A program made the translations under genes and the position numbers. A stretch of 64,000 nucleotides of DNA from Thermaurantiacus tibetensis (lineage in GTDB: Bacteria; Pseudomonadota; Alphaproteobacteria; Sphingomonadales; Sphingomonadaceae). The DNA lies in the NCBI RefSeq assembly GCF_015354055.1, contig NZ_JACHTM010000001.1, positions 186,001 to 250,000 of the forward strand, in the 5' to 3' direction. Shown here piece by piece: positions 15,396-23,460 of the stretch. The notes under the pieces were generated by a model. That model had not been told where the DNA came from. It searched no databases and saw only the letters and a program-made list of their open reading frames with translations. Every line of letters begins with the position of its first letter. Within the stretch, counting starts at the first letter, position 1.

Positions 15396-16648
15396 CCCGC
15401 CCGCCCGCCGACCGCCTCGGCGGCCGCCGCCCGGGCATCGAGCCCGCGGATGATGGTGTTGGGAAGCCGGCTGTTGTCGAACTCGCCGGGCATGCCCGGC
15501 CGGCGGGTGGGCGGCGGGCCGAAGCGAAGCACGACGAGATCGCGGCTTGGCACGATCCACATCGCCTGGTTGCCCGAGCCGTCGAACAGGAAGAGATCGT
15601 CGGCGAGATAGCATTCCGAGTGGAGCACGCCGACCTTTTGCGAACGCTCCGGGAACCAGCGCAGCCGCTCGACGCAGGGCCGGCCGATCCACATGTGAAG
15701 GCCCCAGTGGGGGTTGGCGGGCGAGGGGGTCACGGTTTCGGCCACCCAGCCCTCGGGCAGGAGCCGCTTGCCGTCCCAGACGCCGTCGTGCGCAAGCAGG
15801 ATGCCGAGGCGGACGAAGCTTTCGGCCGGCAGCATCAGGCAGCAGCCGGCATGCGCAAGGCCGCCGGGGCGGTTCACATAGACGGTGCCGCCGGCAGCGC
15901 CGATCGGCTTCAGCAGCTCCTCCCCGAGAAAGTCGGCGTAGCGCCTGCCCGTCGCCCGCTCGATCACGATCGCGAGCACGTCGCTCGTGATCATCGAATA
16001 GTCATACTCGGTGCCCGGCTCATAGTCGCGGCGGGTCTCGTAGAGGAGGATCCGCTCGTGGTGGGGCGAGAGATACTCGCGCATGGTGAGCGACCATGGC
16101 GCGAAGTCGTTGTACTTGAACCTGCTGATCCCGCTCGAGTTCTGCAGGAAGTGGCGGATGGTGGGGCCCTCCTTGTCGGTGCCCTTCCACTCGGTCACGA
16201 AGTCCGAGACCGGCTGGTCGAGGCTCCGGATATGGCCCAGCGCGATCGCCCGGCCGATGAGGATGCCCACCACCATCTTCGCCATCGACTTCGACGCGAT
16301 GAGATCCTGCGGCCGGTGGCCGCGGAAGTAGCTCGCGTGCTGGAGGGCGCCGCCCTGCCAGACGAGGAAGCCCTCGGCCTTCGTCTCCTCGGCGTAGCGC
16401 CGCGCCTCTTCGAGGAAGGCGGGCGCGACGGACGGCGTCGTGGCGACGGGAAGCGGGGTGAAGGGGGCGCCGGGCACGGGGTCGACGGGGTCGTACCAGT
16501 CGGCCCGCTGGCTCTCGCCGCGGAACTGCGAGACCGCCATGCGCATGTAGCGCTCCATGTACGCGAGGTTGGCGAGCCAGAGACCGCCGGCCAGCAGGAG
16601 GAGGGCGAGAAGCGCGAGCCCTGCCCCGCGGAGGAGCCGGCGCATCAT
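15392..16648 (-). CDS. Membrane-anchored beta-lactamase-fold serine hydrolase (EstB/NylB-like)
   Basis: A 418-residue protein with an N-terminal membrane anchor (RRLLRGAGLALLALLLLAGG) and no clear cleavage site. The nucleophile motif is ASKSMAK (Ser121, Lys124). The second motif is YDYSMITSDV, i.e. Y-S-M rather than Y-x-N, resembling family VIII esterases. The third strand has FDGSGNQAMW. It closes the TetR-Rieske operon, and its stop codon overlaps that of the other beta-lactamase-fold hydrolase (14202-15395). The two operons therefore end tail to tail with hydrolases of the same fold but low similarity. Start 16648 gives an ATGA overlap with the MFS gene upstream; Met 16645 is the alternative. 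Confidence 0.88.
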   Translation of the reverse strand: MMRRLLRGAGLALLALLLLAGGLWLANLAYMERYMRMAVSQFRGESQRADWYDPVDPVPGAPFTPLPVATTPSVAPAFLEEARRYAEETKAEGFLVWQGGALQHASYFRGHRPQDLIASKSMAKMVVGILIGRAIALGHIRSLDQPVSDFVTEWKGTDKEGPTIRHFLQNSSGISRFKYNDFAPWSLTMREYLSPHHERILLYETRRDYEPGTEYDYSMITSDVLAIVIERATGRRYADFLGEELLKPIGAAGGTVYVNRPGGLAHAGCCLMLPAESFVRLGILLAHDGVWDGKRLLPEGWVAETVTPSPANPHWGLHMWIGRPCVERLRWFPERSQKVGVLHSECYLADDLFLFDGSGNQAMWIVPSRDLVVLRFGPPPTRRPGMPGEFDNSRLPNTIIRGLDARAAAAEAVGGRAG

Positions 16649-17877
16649 GCCGGGCGTCCCGCGCGGATGGCCCTGCCGGCGCCCGCGGCGACGACGAGCG
16701 CCACGGCCATGAGCGCCGCGCCGATGAGGAAGGGGCTTGCCGGCCCCAGCGCCTCGTAGAAGCTGCCCGAGACCGCGGGCCCCAGGATCCGCCCCATGGC
16801 CGAGGCCCCCTGCGTCAGCCCGTTGACGAGGCCGCGGTCGGCATCGTCGGTGACGGCGGCAACCAGCGTCTGGTAGGCGGGGTTGAACACGCCGACCCCG
16901 GAGGCAGTGACGGCGAGGGCAGCGAGCATGGCGACCGTGCCGCCGGCGAGCCCCATGCCGAACAGGCCCATGGCATAGAGGAGGATGCCGCCGAGCGCCA
17001 CCCGCTGCGGCCCGAAGCGGCGGGCAAGCGGAGCAGCGCCCGCCCCCTGGAGCGCCGCCGAGATGGTGCCGATGAAGCCGAAGGCGAGCCCCACGTCGCG
17101 CGGGGACCAGGCGAGCACGTCGCCGGCGAAGAGCGCAAAGGTGGTCTCCATCATGGCGGCCGAGCCGATGACGAGGAGCGCGACCAGCATGAGCGCCGCA
17201 ACCGCGGGCTTGCCGGCCAGAACGTTGCGGGCCGAGGGGGCGGCACCGGCTGCGCCAGGCCCGGCGCGCCCGCCGGGCCGAAGGCTCTCCGGCAGCCGCA
17301 GCAGCACGAGGAGCACGGCCGCCGCGGTGATGCCGGCTGCCACCCAGGCCACGCGCGCGAAGTCGGCGGCGGCAGGCGCATTGCCCGCCACGAGGCCGCC
17401 GACGGCGGGGCCGAAGATGAAGCCGAGGCCGAAGGCGGCGCCAAGCAGGCCCATCGCGCGGGGGCGTGCCGCCTCGTCCGTCACGTCGCCCACATAGGCG
17501 AAGGCGACCGCGATGTTGCCGGCCATGAGCCCGCCGGCGAGGCGGGCGAGGCCGAGGGCGACGATGTCGGTCGCAAACGCCATCCAGACGTAGGAGACCA
17601 CGCCCCCGGCCAGCGAGAAGAGGAGCGCCGGGCGCCGCCCCACCCGGTCGGAAAGCCGGCCCCAGAGCGGTGCGCCCAGGAACTGGCCGAGCGAATAGGC
17701 GCCGAGTGCGAGCGTGATGACCGCGGGTTCGGCCCCCAGCGCCCGGCCCCAGAAGGGGAAGACCGGGAGGACCACGCCGAAGCCCATGAGGCTCACGAAG
17801 ACGACAAGGAAGAGCGGCAGGAGCTGGCCGCTGCCCGTCGCCCGAGGCACCTCCGTCATGCGGGCGCCATCCGTCAC
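16645..17877 (-). CDS. MFS transporter (TetA/drug:proton antiporter-like)
   Basis: A 410-residue protein with 12 predicted transmembrane helices. Motif A is clear after helix 2 (GAPLWGRLSDRVGRRPALL), and helix 5 carries the GFIFGPAVGGLV motif C typical of DHA1-type antiporters such as TetA. GTG 17877 overlaps the Rieske gene stop (GTGA) and is preferred; ATG 17859 is an in-frame alternative. Location between the Rieske oxygenase and a hydrolase gene suggests transport of a pathway substrate or efflux of a product rather than general drug resistance (inference). Under likely control of the TetR-type regulator at the head of this operon. Confidence 0.87.
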   Translation of the reverse strand: MTDGARMTEVPRATGSGQLLPLFLVVFVSLMGFGVVLPVFPFWGRALGAEPAVITLALGAYSLGQFLGAPLWGRLSDRVGRRPALLFSLAGGVVSYVWMAFATDIVALGLARLAGGLMAGNIAVAFAYVGDVTDEAARPRAMGLLGAAFGLGFIFGPAVGGLVAGNAPAAADFARVAWVAAGITAAAVLLVLLRLPESLRPGGRAGPGAAGAAPSARNVLAGKPAVAALMLVALLVIGSAAMMETTFALFAGDVLAWSPRDVGLAFGFIGTISAALQGAGAAPLARRFGPQRVALGGILLYAMGLFGMGLAGGTVAMLAALAVTASGVGVFNPAYQTLVAAVTDDADRGLVNGLTQGASAMGRILGPAVSGSFYEALGPASPFLIGAALMAVALVVAAGAGRAIRAGRPA

Positions 17878-19022
17878 TCGGCCGCGGTCGCAAGCGGTGC
17901 CGCCGCGGGCGCCTTCGCCGGGATGAGCGGCACCGTCTTCAGCACGAAGTTCCGCCCCTGCGACTCGCGCCGGGCCGGCGAGGGGATGACGAGCGCGCGC
18001 TTGCCGTCGATGTGGTGCTTCAGCGTGTCGACGTCGATCGCCCAGCCGCGCTCGATGAGCGCGCGCCGGCGCTGGCGGAAGGCGTTCATGAGCCCGTCGG
18101 ACTTGACGGAGAGCTCCTCGCGCAGGTCGGTCGGCACGATCTCGGGGCAGATCTTCTCGACGATCACCGTGTCCTGCTGGAAGATCCTGAGCACCCGCCG
18201 GCGCGAATCGCCGTCGAACAGCGGGGAGCGGAAGAAGTTCCGCGCCATGATCCAGCGGGTCACGGTGGTGGTCTCGTCGACGGGGGTGTTCACGTCGAAG
18301 ATGACCATGTGCCAGCTGCTGGTGAGCCAGACGTCGAGCCGCATGGTGGCACCCGAAAGGTGGAAGCCGGGCTGGGCCTGCACGGGCGTGCGTTCCTTGC
18401 GCATCAGCTTCCAGATGCCCTTGGGCAGCGGCGGAATATAGGTGACCTTCGCCCGGGCGGACCATTCGTCCTGCTCCACCTCGAAGTCGTGGATCTCGGC
18501 CCGGTTGCGGTCCCCGAAGCTCGGGTGGACGAAGGGGGCGTGGCTGAAGTCGAGCCCGTTCTCGACGATCCGGGCATAGTTGGCCTTCCAGTGCCAGTCG
18601 CCGCGGATGGTGCGCCAGTTCGCGTGGTCGTCATACTCCGGGAAGTCGGGGAGCGGCGGCCGTTCGGCCTCGGGAAGGTCGCCGAGGAACACCCAGACCC
18701 AGCCGTAGCGTTCGACCACCGGGTAGCTGTCCACCCGGGCGCGCTTCGGAATCGGGGTCTCGGCGGGAAGGGAGGGGATCCGGCGGACGTTGCCCGCCCC
18801 GTCGAACAGCCAGCCATGGTAGGGGCACTCGAGGCAGCCCTTCTCGACCCGGCCCTCGCCGAGCGAGGCGCCGCGGTGGACGCAGACGTCGGAGACGCAG
18901 TGGGCGCGGCCCTCGGCGTCGCGGAACAGCGCGAAGTCCAGCCCGCAGATCCGGACCTTGCGCGGCGCGGCCCGGGTCACCTCGGCGGATTCGGCTGCGA
19001 CATACCACTGGTTGATGATCAT
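17874..19022 (-). CDS. Rieske non-heme iron oxygenase, alpha subunit
   Basis: A 382-residue oxygenase. The [2Fe-2S] Rieske ligands are Cys47-x-His49 (CVHRG) and Cys66-x2-His69 (CPYHGW). The mononuclear iron site is NGLDFSHAPFVH, giving Asp158, His161 and His166. The N-terminus MIINQWYVAAES and one-component length suit the vanillate demethylase/phenoxybenzoate dioxygenase/pheophorbide a oxygenase side of the superfamily rather than the alpha-beta dioxygenases. No beta subunit, ferredoxin or reductase gene is nearby, so electrons must come from elsewhere. The C-terminal about 25 residues are Ala/Pro-rich and not conserved. Overlaps both neighbours by 4 bp (beta-propeller gene upstream, MFS gene downstream). 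Likely O-demethylation or hydroxylation; substrate unknown. Confidence 0.93.
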   Translation of the reverse strand: MIINQWYVAAESAEVTRAAPRKVRICGLDFALFRDAEGRAHCVSDVCVHRGASLGEGRVEKGCLECPYHGWLFDGAGNVRRIPSLPAETPIPKRARVDSYPVVERYGWVWVFLGDLPEAERPPLPDFPEYDDHANWRTIRGDWHWKANYARIVENGLDFSHAPFVHPSFGDRNRAEIHDFEVEQDEWSARAKVTYIPPLPKGIWKLMRKERTPVQAQPGFHLSGATMRLDVWLTSSWHMVIFDVNTPVDETTTVTRWIMARNFFRSPLFDGDSRRRVLRIFQQDTVIVEKICPEIVPTDLREELSVKSDGLMNAFRQRRRALIERGWAIDVDTLKHHIDGKRALVIPSPARRESQGRNFVLKTVPLIPAKAPAAAPLATAAE

Positions 19023-19912
19023 GGAACCTCCACGAGCGAGGCGAGCGAGGAGCCGAGGCCGAGGTCAAGAAGCCGCGTGACCTCGTGCGTGGCCAGCGCG
19101 ACCTCGGCCAGGCGTCCGCCGAGGAAATCGAGGGCGAACACCGACGTGCCGGAGGGCCTGAGGACAACGTTCGCCCAGCCCGGGCGGCCGGAGGCCGGAG
19201 CGGGCAGCGGAATGCGGTCGAGAAGGCGGAGCGCATCCGGCGGCCCGGACAGGCGGAGGAGCCCGCTCCCGTTCGCGACGAGGAGGTCGCCGCCGGGAAT
19301 GGCGGCCAGGCCGAACAGCATCGCGGGCGGGTCGGTCGCGGTGAACACGGCTCCGAGACGGCGGTCCTCCTCAAGGTCATGGGCATAGAGGAGCGGGCCG
19401 GTCTCGGAGAGGTGCCACAGCGTCACGCCGTCGGGCGCGAGCGCCATGTGGGTCACGCCGAGGAAGCCGCTCACCCCGCCGTTCCACGCGGTCGCGTAGG
19501 TGCGCAGCGGCCGGAAACCCGAGGTCACGCGATGCACCCGGCCGGTCCCGGCGAACGGACCGGCGGCGCCGCAGAGATGCTCCCCCAGGAGCAGCTCACC
19601 CGAGGGGAGCGCCACGACCGAGCCGAAGGGGTGGCCGCCGAGGTCGGGGTCGGGCAGGCGCCGGCCGTCGGCCCCGAACCGCGCGACCTGGCGGGCCTGC
19701 GGGTCAAGCGCGAGGAGCGAGCCGTCGGCAAGCAGCCCGAGGCCGGCGACGAGCCCGGTGCCGCCGGTCTCGCATTCGGCCTTCAGGGCAAGGTCGGGCC
19801 CGAGCAGGCGCAGCGCCGAGCGCCCGGTCGGGTAGCGGGCGCCGGCCTCGAGCCGGGTGGCGGTGACCACCAGGTCGCCCGAGGCGAGCGGCAGAAGGGA
19901 CCGGTCAGTCAC
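19019..19912 (-). CDS. Beta-propeller (SMP-30/NHL-like) protein
   Basis: A 297-residue protein made of repeated four-strand blades: GDLVVTATRLE, LGLLADGSLLALDPQARQV, VVALPSGELLLGEH, MALAPDGVTLWHLSE, LAAIPGGDLLVANGSG and VVLRPSGTSVFALDFLGG. The '[P/A]-[SDG]-G-x-[LV]' turns are those of SMP-30/gluconolaconase and NHL propellers. GTG 19912 is the likely start: it overlaps the end of the TetR gene by 8 bp, and further upstream sequence is a shadow of that gene. No signal peptide. It may be a lactonase (metal-dependent SMP-30 enzymes open sugar and aryl lactones) or a ligand-binding propeller; the conserved metal ligands cannot be assigned by eye. Confidence 0.75.
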   Translation of the reverse strand: MTDRSLLPLASGDLVVTATRLEAGARYPTGRSALRLLGPDLALKAECETGGTGLVAGLGLLADGSLLALDPQARQVARFGADGRRLPDPDLGGHPFGSVVALPSGELLLGEHLCGAAGPFAGTGRVHRVTSGFRPLRTYATAWNGGVSGFLGVTHMALAPDGVTLWHLSETGPLLYAHDLEEDRRLGAVFTATDPPAMLFGLAAIPGGDLLVANGSGLLRLSGPPDALRLLDRIPLPAPASGRPGWANVVLRPSGTSVFALDFLGGRLAEVALATHEVTRLLDLGLGSSLASLVEVP

Positions 19913-20591
19913 CTTCGCTCGCCCGCCCGGCGGCAACGAGAACCCGCTCGACCATTTCCATGACGGCAAGCCACGGAGTCTCGGCCGAGAGGTCGAAGCC
20001 GAAGAAGCTCGGCTGGTGGTGGGCGCGCAGGCCGAGGTAGGTTGCAACCGCGTAGGCGACGAGGTTGAGCGCCGCGAGCGCCGGGCGGCGGAGCGCCGGG
20101 TCGGACGCGAGGACGCGCTCGAAGTCCGCGCGCACCAGCTGGCGGACATGCTCGACGGCGTCCTTCACTTCCGCCGAGCGCAGGAACTCGCCGGCAAGCA
20201 GCTCGCAGAGCCTTGGGTTGCGGCGCAGGCTTTCCGCGTAGCAGCGGTTGACGTGGATGAGCTTGTCGGCGGGCGGACGGGCAAGGAACGCCTCCCACGG
20301 CTCGCCGATGATGCTCTCGAGGCTCTGCCAGACGGTGCGCTCGCGCACCCAGGCGCCGGCCACGCCGGCCAGCCCGCCGAACTGGTCGTAGAGCTGCTTC
20401 TTGCCGACCCCGGCTTCCTTGACGAGCGCATTCACTCCGAGGGCGGCCACGCCGCCCTGCTCGAGGAGGCGCTCGAACCCGTCGAGGATCGCCGCACGGG
20501 TCGCGAGCCGGCGGGCCGCCTGCCGCCCCGTGGGCTGCCCGGCGGCGGGCTCCGCTGCGTCGCTCGCCAGCCTTGCCAGTGGCTTGTTCAT
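19905..20591 (-). CDS. TetR/AcrR-family transcriptional regulator
   Basis: A 228-residue regulator. The N-terminal helix-turn-helix spans about residues 30-75: ATRAAILDGFERLLEQGG, then NALVKEAGVGKKQLYDQFGG, the TetR recognition-helix block. The remainder is the helical ligand-binding domain. It heads a five-gene operon (regulator, propeller, Rieske oxygenase, MFS, hydrolase) and is divergent from the TonB-dependent receptor operon. An inverted repeat GACCG-GT-CGGTC lies in the 226-bp intergenic region, a sequence type bound by many TetR-family proteins, so it probably represses both operons until an effector related to the pathway binds (inference). Confidence 0.9.
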   Translation of the reverse strand: MNKPLARLASDAAEPAAGQPTGRQAARRLATRAAILDGFERLLEQGGVAALGVNALVKEAGVGKKQLYDQFGGLAGVAGAWVRERTVWQSLESIIGEPWEAFLARPPADKLIHVNRCYAESLRRNPRLCELLAGEFLRSAEVKDAVEHVRQLVRADFERVLASDPALRRPALAALNLVAYAVATYLGLRAHHQPSFFGFDLSAETPWLAVMEMVERVLVAAGRASEGD

Positions 20592-20683
20592 CCGCCTCCG
20601 CCACCTCGTGCCGTCCGCGGTGCCCGCGAAGCCGGCCCTCCTGCACGATACCCCTTGACGCGGCATCGAGTCGCGCGCAGAAA

Positions 20684-20699
20684 TAGACCGGTCGGTCAA
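20684..20699. promoter_or_regulatory. Putative TetR-type operator between divergent operons
   Basis: A perfect 5-bp inverted repeat GACCG-GT-CGGTC (20686-20697), flanked by T at 20684 and A at 20699 to give T-N-GACCG-GT-CGGTC-N-A. It lies about 92 bp upstream of the TetR-family gene start and 118 bp upstream of the receptor ATG. A TTGACG at 20655-20660 could be a -35 element for the receptor operon, placing the operator near the -10 region; the -10 itself is poor. The GACCGGTC-like core matches many TetR operators. Confidence 0.6.
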
Positions 20700-20817
20700 C
20701 TTTTCAAGCCCCCACCCGGCAGGGTCCGGCAGGAGAAGGGGCGGCAGCCACGGTCCGGCGCGGGCAGCAGGGCGAACGCGAGCAGGGACAGGAACAAGGG
20801 ACAAGAGGGGACGAGAC

Positions 20818-23448
20818 ATGACGGAACGGGACGGAGCGCGGGGTGCGGGGCGGCAGGCGGTGGCGGCCCTGCTCGCGGGCGCAGGGCTCTTGGCCTTCGC
20901 GGGGCCGGCGCGCGCCGAACCCGGGTCGGCGTCCGAGTCGGCTGCGCCCGAGGCCCAGCCGCTCCCCGGCTTCGCCGACATCATCGTCACCGCGCGCAAG
21001 CGCGCCGAGGCGCTCCAGGATGTGCCGCTCGCCATCTCCGCGCTCGACGAGTCGGCCATCTTCACCGAGGGGGTGCGCAGCGTGGCCGACGTCACCCGGC
21101 TGGTCGCCGGCCTCACCTTCGACATGGGCGGGTTCCTGAACGACACCCGCCCGGCGCTCCGGGGCATGCAGGCCGAGCGCGGGCGGCCCTCGGTCGCGGT
21201 GCTGCTCGACGGCCAGGACCTTTCGGGCGAGAACCTCGCGATCGCCGGCGGCGGCGCCAGCCTCAACGTCCGCCTGTTCGATCTCGCCCGGGTGGAAGTG
21301 GTGCGCGGGCCCCAGGCCGTGCTCTACGGCCGCAACGCCTTCGCCGGCGCCATCAACTACGTGACGCGCGAGCCCGCTAGCCAGTTTCGCGCCCGGGTCG
21401 CGACCGAGTTCGCAAGCGGCGGCCTGAAGGCGGTCGAAGGCGGAGTCGACGTGCCCATCCTCGGCGAGCGCCTCTCGGTCCAGGCCGGCGGCGCCTGGCT
21501 CGAGCGCAAGGGCTTCTACACCAACCCGGTCACGGGCGCGAAGGTGGGCGGCGGCGAGTCCGAAGGGGTCACGGTTGCGCTGCGGGTGCAGCCGGTCGAG
21601 GAGCTCAAGGTGGTCGCGCGCTGGACCCGCTCGGAGGAGCGGGCGCCCGAGATGGCGACCGCCTTCATCGGCTCGAACGTGCGCCTGCCAGCGCCCGGCG
21701 CCCGCTACTCGGCCGCACCCGGTGCGCCGGCCACCATTCCCTGCCCCGACAACATCGGCACGCTGCCGCCGCCGGCGCAGGCGCAGTGCACGCGGGGCAC
21801 CTTCGTCGGCGAGCTTCGGGCAACCGAGGCCGACCTTCAGCTCTCTGCGGACCCCTTCACCGGCCGCCCCTTCGCCGGGCTTCGCTTCAGCCAGGATCTC
21901 GTTTCGGTCAACGCGACCTGGGACAGCGACTGGGGCACGCTTTCCTACCGGCTCGGCTACCTCGACAACCATTCGACCATCGTCCAGGACGGGGACTACG
22001 CCAACTTCCGCGCTCCGCCGGGCCTCGTGCTCGCCATCTCCGCGCTGCAGGACCTGACCTACGCCAACCGCGCCTGGGATCATGAGCTGCGCCTGTTCCG
22101 GAGCTTCGGCCGGGTCGACGTGCTCCTCGGCGCGCAGATCTTCTCGGAGAAGTCGTCGCTGGTCAACGCTGCGCAGTTCTGGCTCCGGAACCCCGATTCG
22201 CCCCTTGCCGGCCCGCCGTTCCGCCTCGCCACCGCGCCGCGGGCGGACTTCGCCTTCCCGGTCGTCAACACCCGCGACACCAACTACTATGGCGCGTTCG
22301 CGAGCCTCGGCCTCGACGTCACCGAGCGGCTGCGGCTCTCGGGCGACATCCGCTGGAACTACGACCGCATCGCATACACGATCTCGGGCTGGCGCTCGCA
22401 GGACGTGACCCTCTCGAACCTCCGGCCTGTCTGCCTGCCGCAGTTCCCGAACGGCGCCACCTTCAGCCCGACCAACCCGGCCGGCACCCCTCCGCCTGGC
22501 GTGGTGGCCGCCTGCCCGCGCGAGGCGACGCTCAAGTCCGAGAAGCTGACGCCCCGGATCACCGCCGAATGGCGGCCGGCGAGCGACCTCCTCCTGTTTG
22601 CCACCTGGGCCAAGGGCTTCAAGCCGGGGGGCTTCAACACCAACGAGATCGTCGAGCTCGAAGGCCAGCGCTACCGGCCCGAGCGCGTCACCGCCTACGA
22701 GCTCGGGGTGAAGTCCGCCTTCCCCGAGCGCGGCATCGTGTTCAACGCCAGCGCCTACTTCAACGACTATACCGACCAGCAGATCGGCGTGCAGAACACC
22801 AACGTGACCCCGACCGGACAGGTGGTGACGACGGCGGGCATCGTGAACGCCGGCAAGGTGGAGATCTACGGGGTGGAGGCCGACATCGAGTGGCGGGCAA
22901 CCGAGCGGTTGCGGTTCAACGTGGGCTACGCCTTCACCCACTCCGACTTCAAGTCCTACATCCAGGGGCCGCCGCCGGGGGCATCCGCTGCGCTCTTCCA
23001 GCAGTGCGGCGTGCCGGCCGGGCAGACCAGCTCCGACCAGAACCGCGCCGAGGCGGGCAACATCTGCGCCGACTTCTCCGGAAACCAGGTGGGCAAGAGT
23101 CCGCGTCACATCCTGAACCTCTCGGGCGAGTATCGCACCTCGCTCTTCGCAAGCGACGACAGCTGGTTCCTGGGCCTTGCCGGGCGCTACCGCTCGAAGC
23201 GCTTCACCGACGAATCGAACCTCGCCTTCCTGCCCGAGGTGTGGCTGATGGAGCTGCGCGCCGGGGTGGACTGGAAGCGCCTGAGCCTCGTCTTCTTCGT
23301 CGACAACCTGCTCGATACCGACAAGATCCAGAACGCCCAGCGCAACGTCGACTTCGGCCGGCCCGAGGGCTTCGCGCCCGGCCGCGGCTTCCTCGCCTAC
23401 CTGCCCAACCCGCGCACCTTCGGCGTGCGCGCGGCCTGGCGCTACTGA
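20818..23448 (+). CDS. TonB-dependent receptor, full length
   Basis: An 876-residue outer-membrane receptor. A signal peptide covers about residues 1-33 (LLAGAGLLAFAGPARA then the mature end). The TonB-box/plug begins at ADIIVTARKRAEALQDVPLA and continues through LRGMQAERGRPSVAVLLDG and RVEVVRGPQAVLYGRNAFAG to the end of the plug near residue 190. The rest is barrel, including FATWAKGFKPGGFNTNE, and it ends in a final strand terminating RAAWRY. The 'IIVTARKR' plug is the type common in sphingomonad receptors for organic substrates. RBS GAGGGG precedes ATG 20818. Divergent from the TetR gene and followed 13 bp later by the ferrochelatase-like gene in the same frame. Ligand unknown. Confidence 0.96.
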   Translation: MTERDGARGAGRQAVAALLAGAGLLAFAGPARAEPGSASESAAPEAQPLPGFADIIVTARKRAEALQDVPLAISALDESAIFTEGVRSVADVTRLVAGLTFDMGGFLNDTRPALRGMQAERGRPSVAVLLDGQDLSGENLAIAGGGASLNVRLFDLARVEVVRGPQAVLYGRNAFAGAINYVTREPASQFRARVATEFASGGLKAVEGGVDVPILGERLSVQAGGAWLERKGFYTNPVTGAKVGGGESEGVTVALRVQPVEELKVVARWTRSEERAPEMATAFIGSNVRLPAPGARYSAAPGAPATIPCPDNIGTLPPPAQAQCTRGTFVGELRATEADLQLSADPFTGRPFAGLRFSQDLVSVNATWDSDWGTLSYRLGYLDNHSTIVQDGDYANFRAPPGLVLAISALQDLTYANRAWDHELRLFRSFGRVDVLLGAQIFSEKSSLVNAAQFWLRNPDSPLAGPPFRLATAPRADFAFPVVNTRDTNYYGAFASLGLDVTERLRLSGDIRWNYDRIAYTISGWRSQDVTLSNLRPVCLPQFPNGATFSPTNPAGTPPPGVVAACPREATLKSEKLTPRITAEWRPASDLLLFATWAKGFKPGGFNTNEIVELEGQRYRPERVTAYELGVKSAFPERGIVFNASAYFNDYTDQQIGVQNTNVTPTGQVVTTAGIVNAGKVEIYGVEADIEWRATERLRFNVGYAFTHSDFKSYIQGPPPGASAALFQQCGVPAGQTSSDQNRAEAGNICADFSGNQVGKSPRHILNLSGEYRTSLFASDDSWFLGLAGRYRSKRFTDESNLAFLPEVWLMELRAGVDWKRLSLVFFVDNLLDTDKIQNAQRNVDFGRPEGFAPGRGFLAYLPNPRTFGVRAAWRY

Positions 23449-23460
23449 CGCGCCGCCCGC

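Noticed and set aside
14202-16648. Beta-lactam resistance genes
   Set aside because: Both proteins have the SxxK fold motif, but their third motif and context (catabolic operons, one membrane-anchored with YSM) fit esterases or amidases better than class C beta-lactamases.
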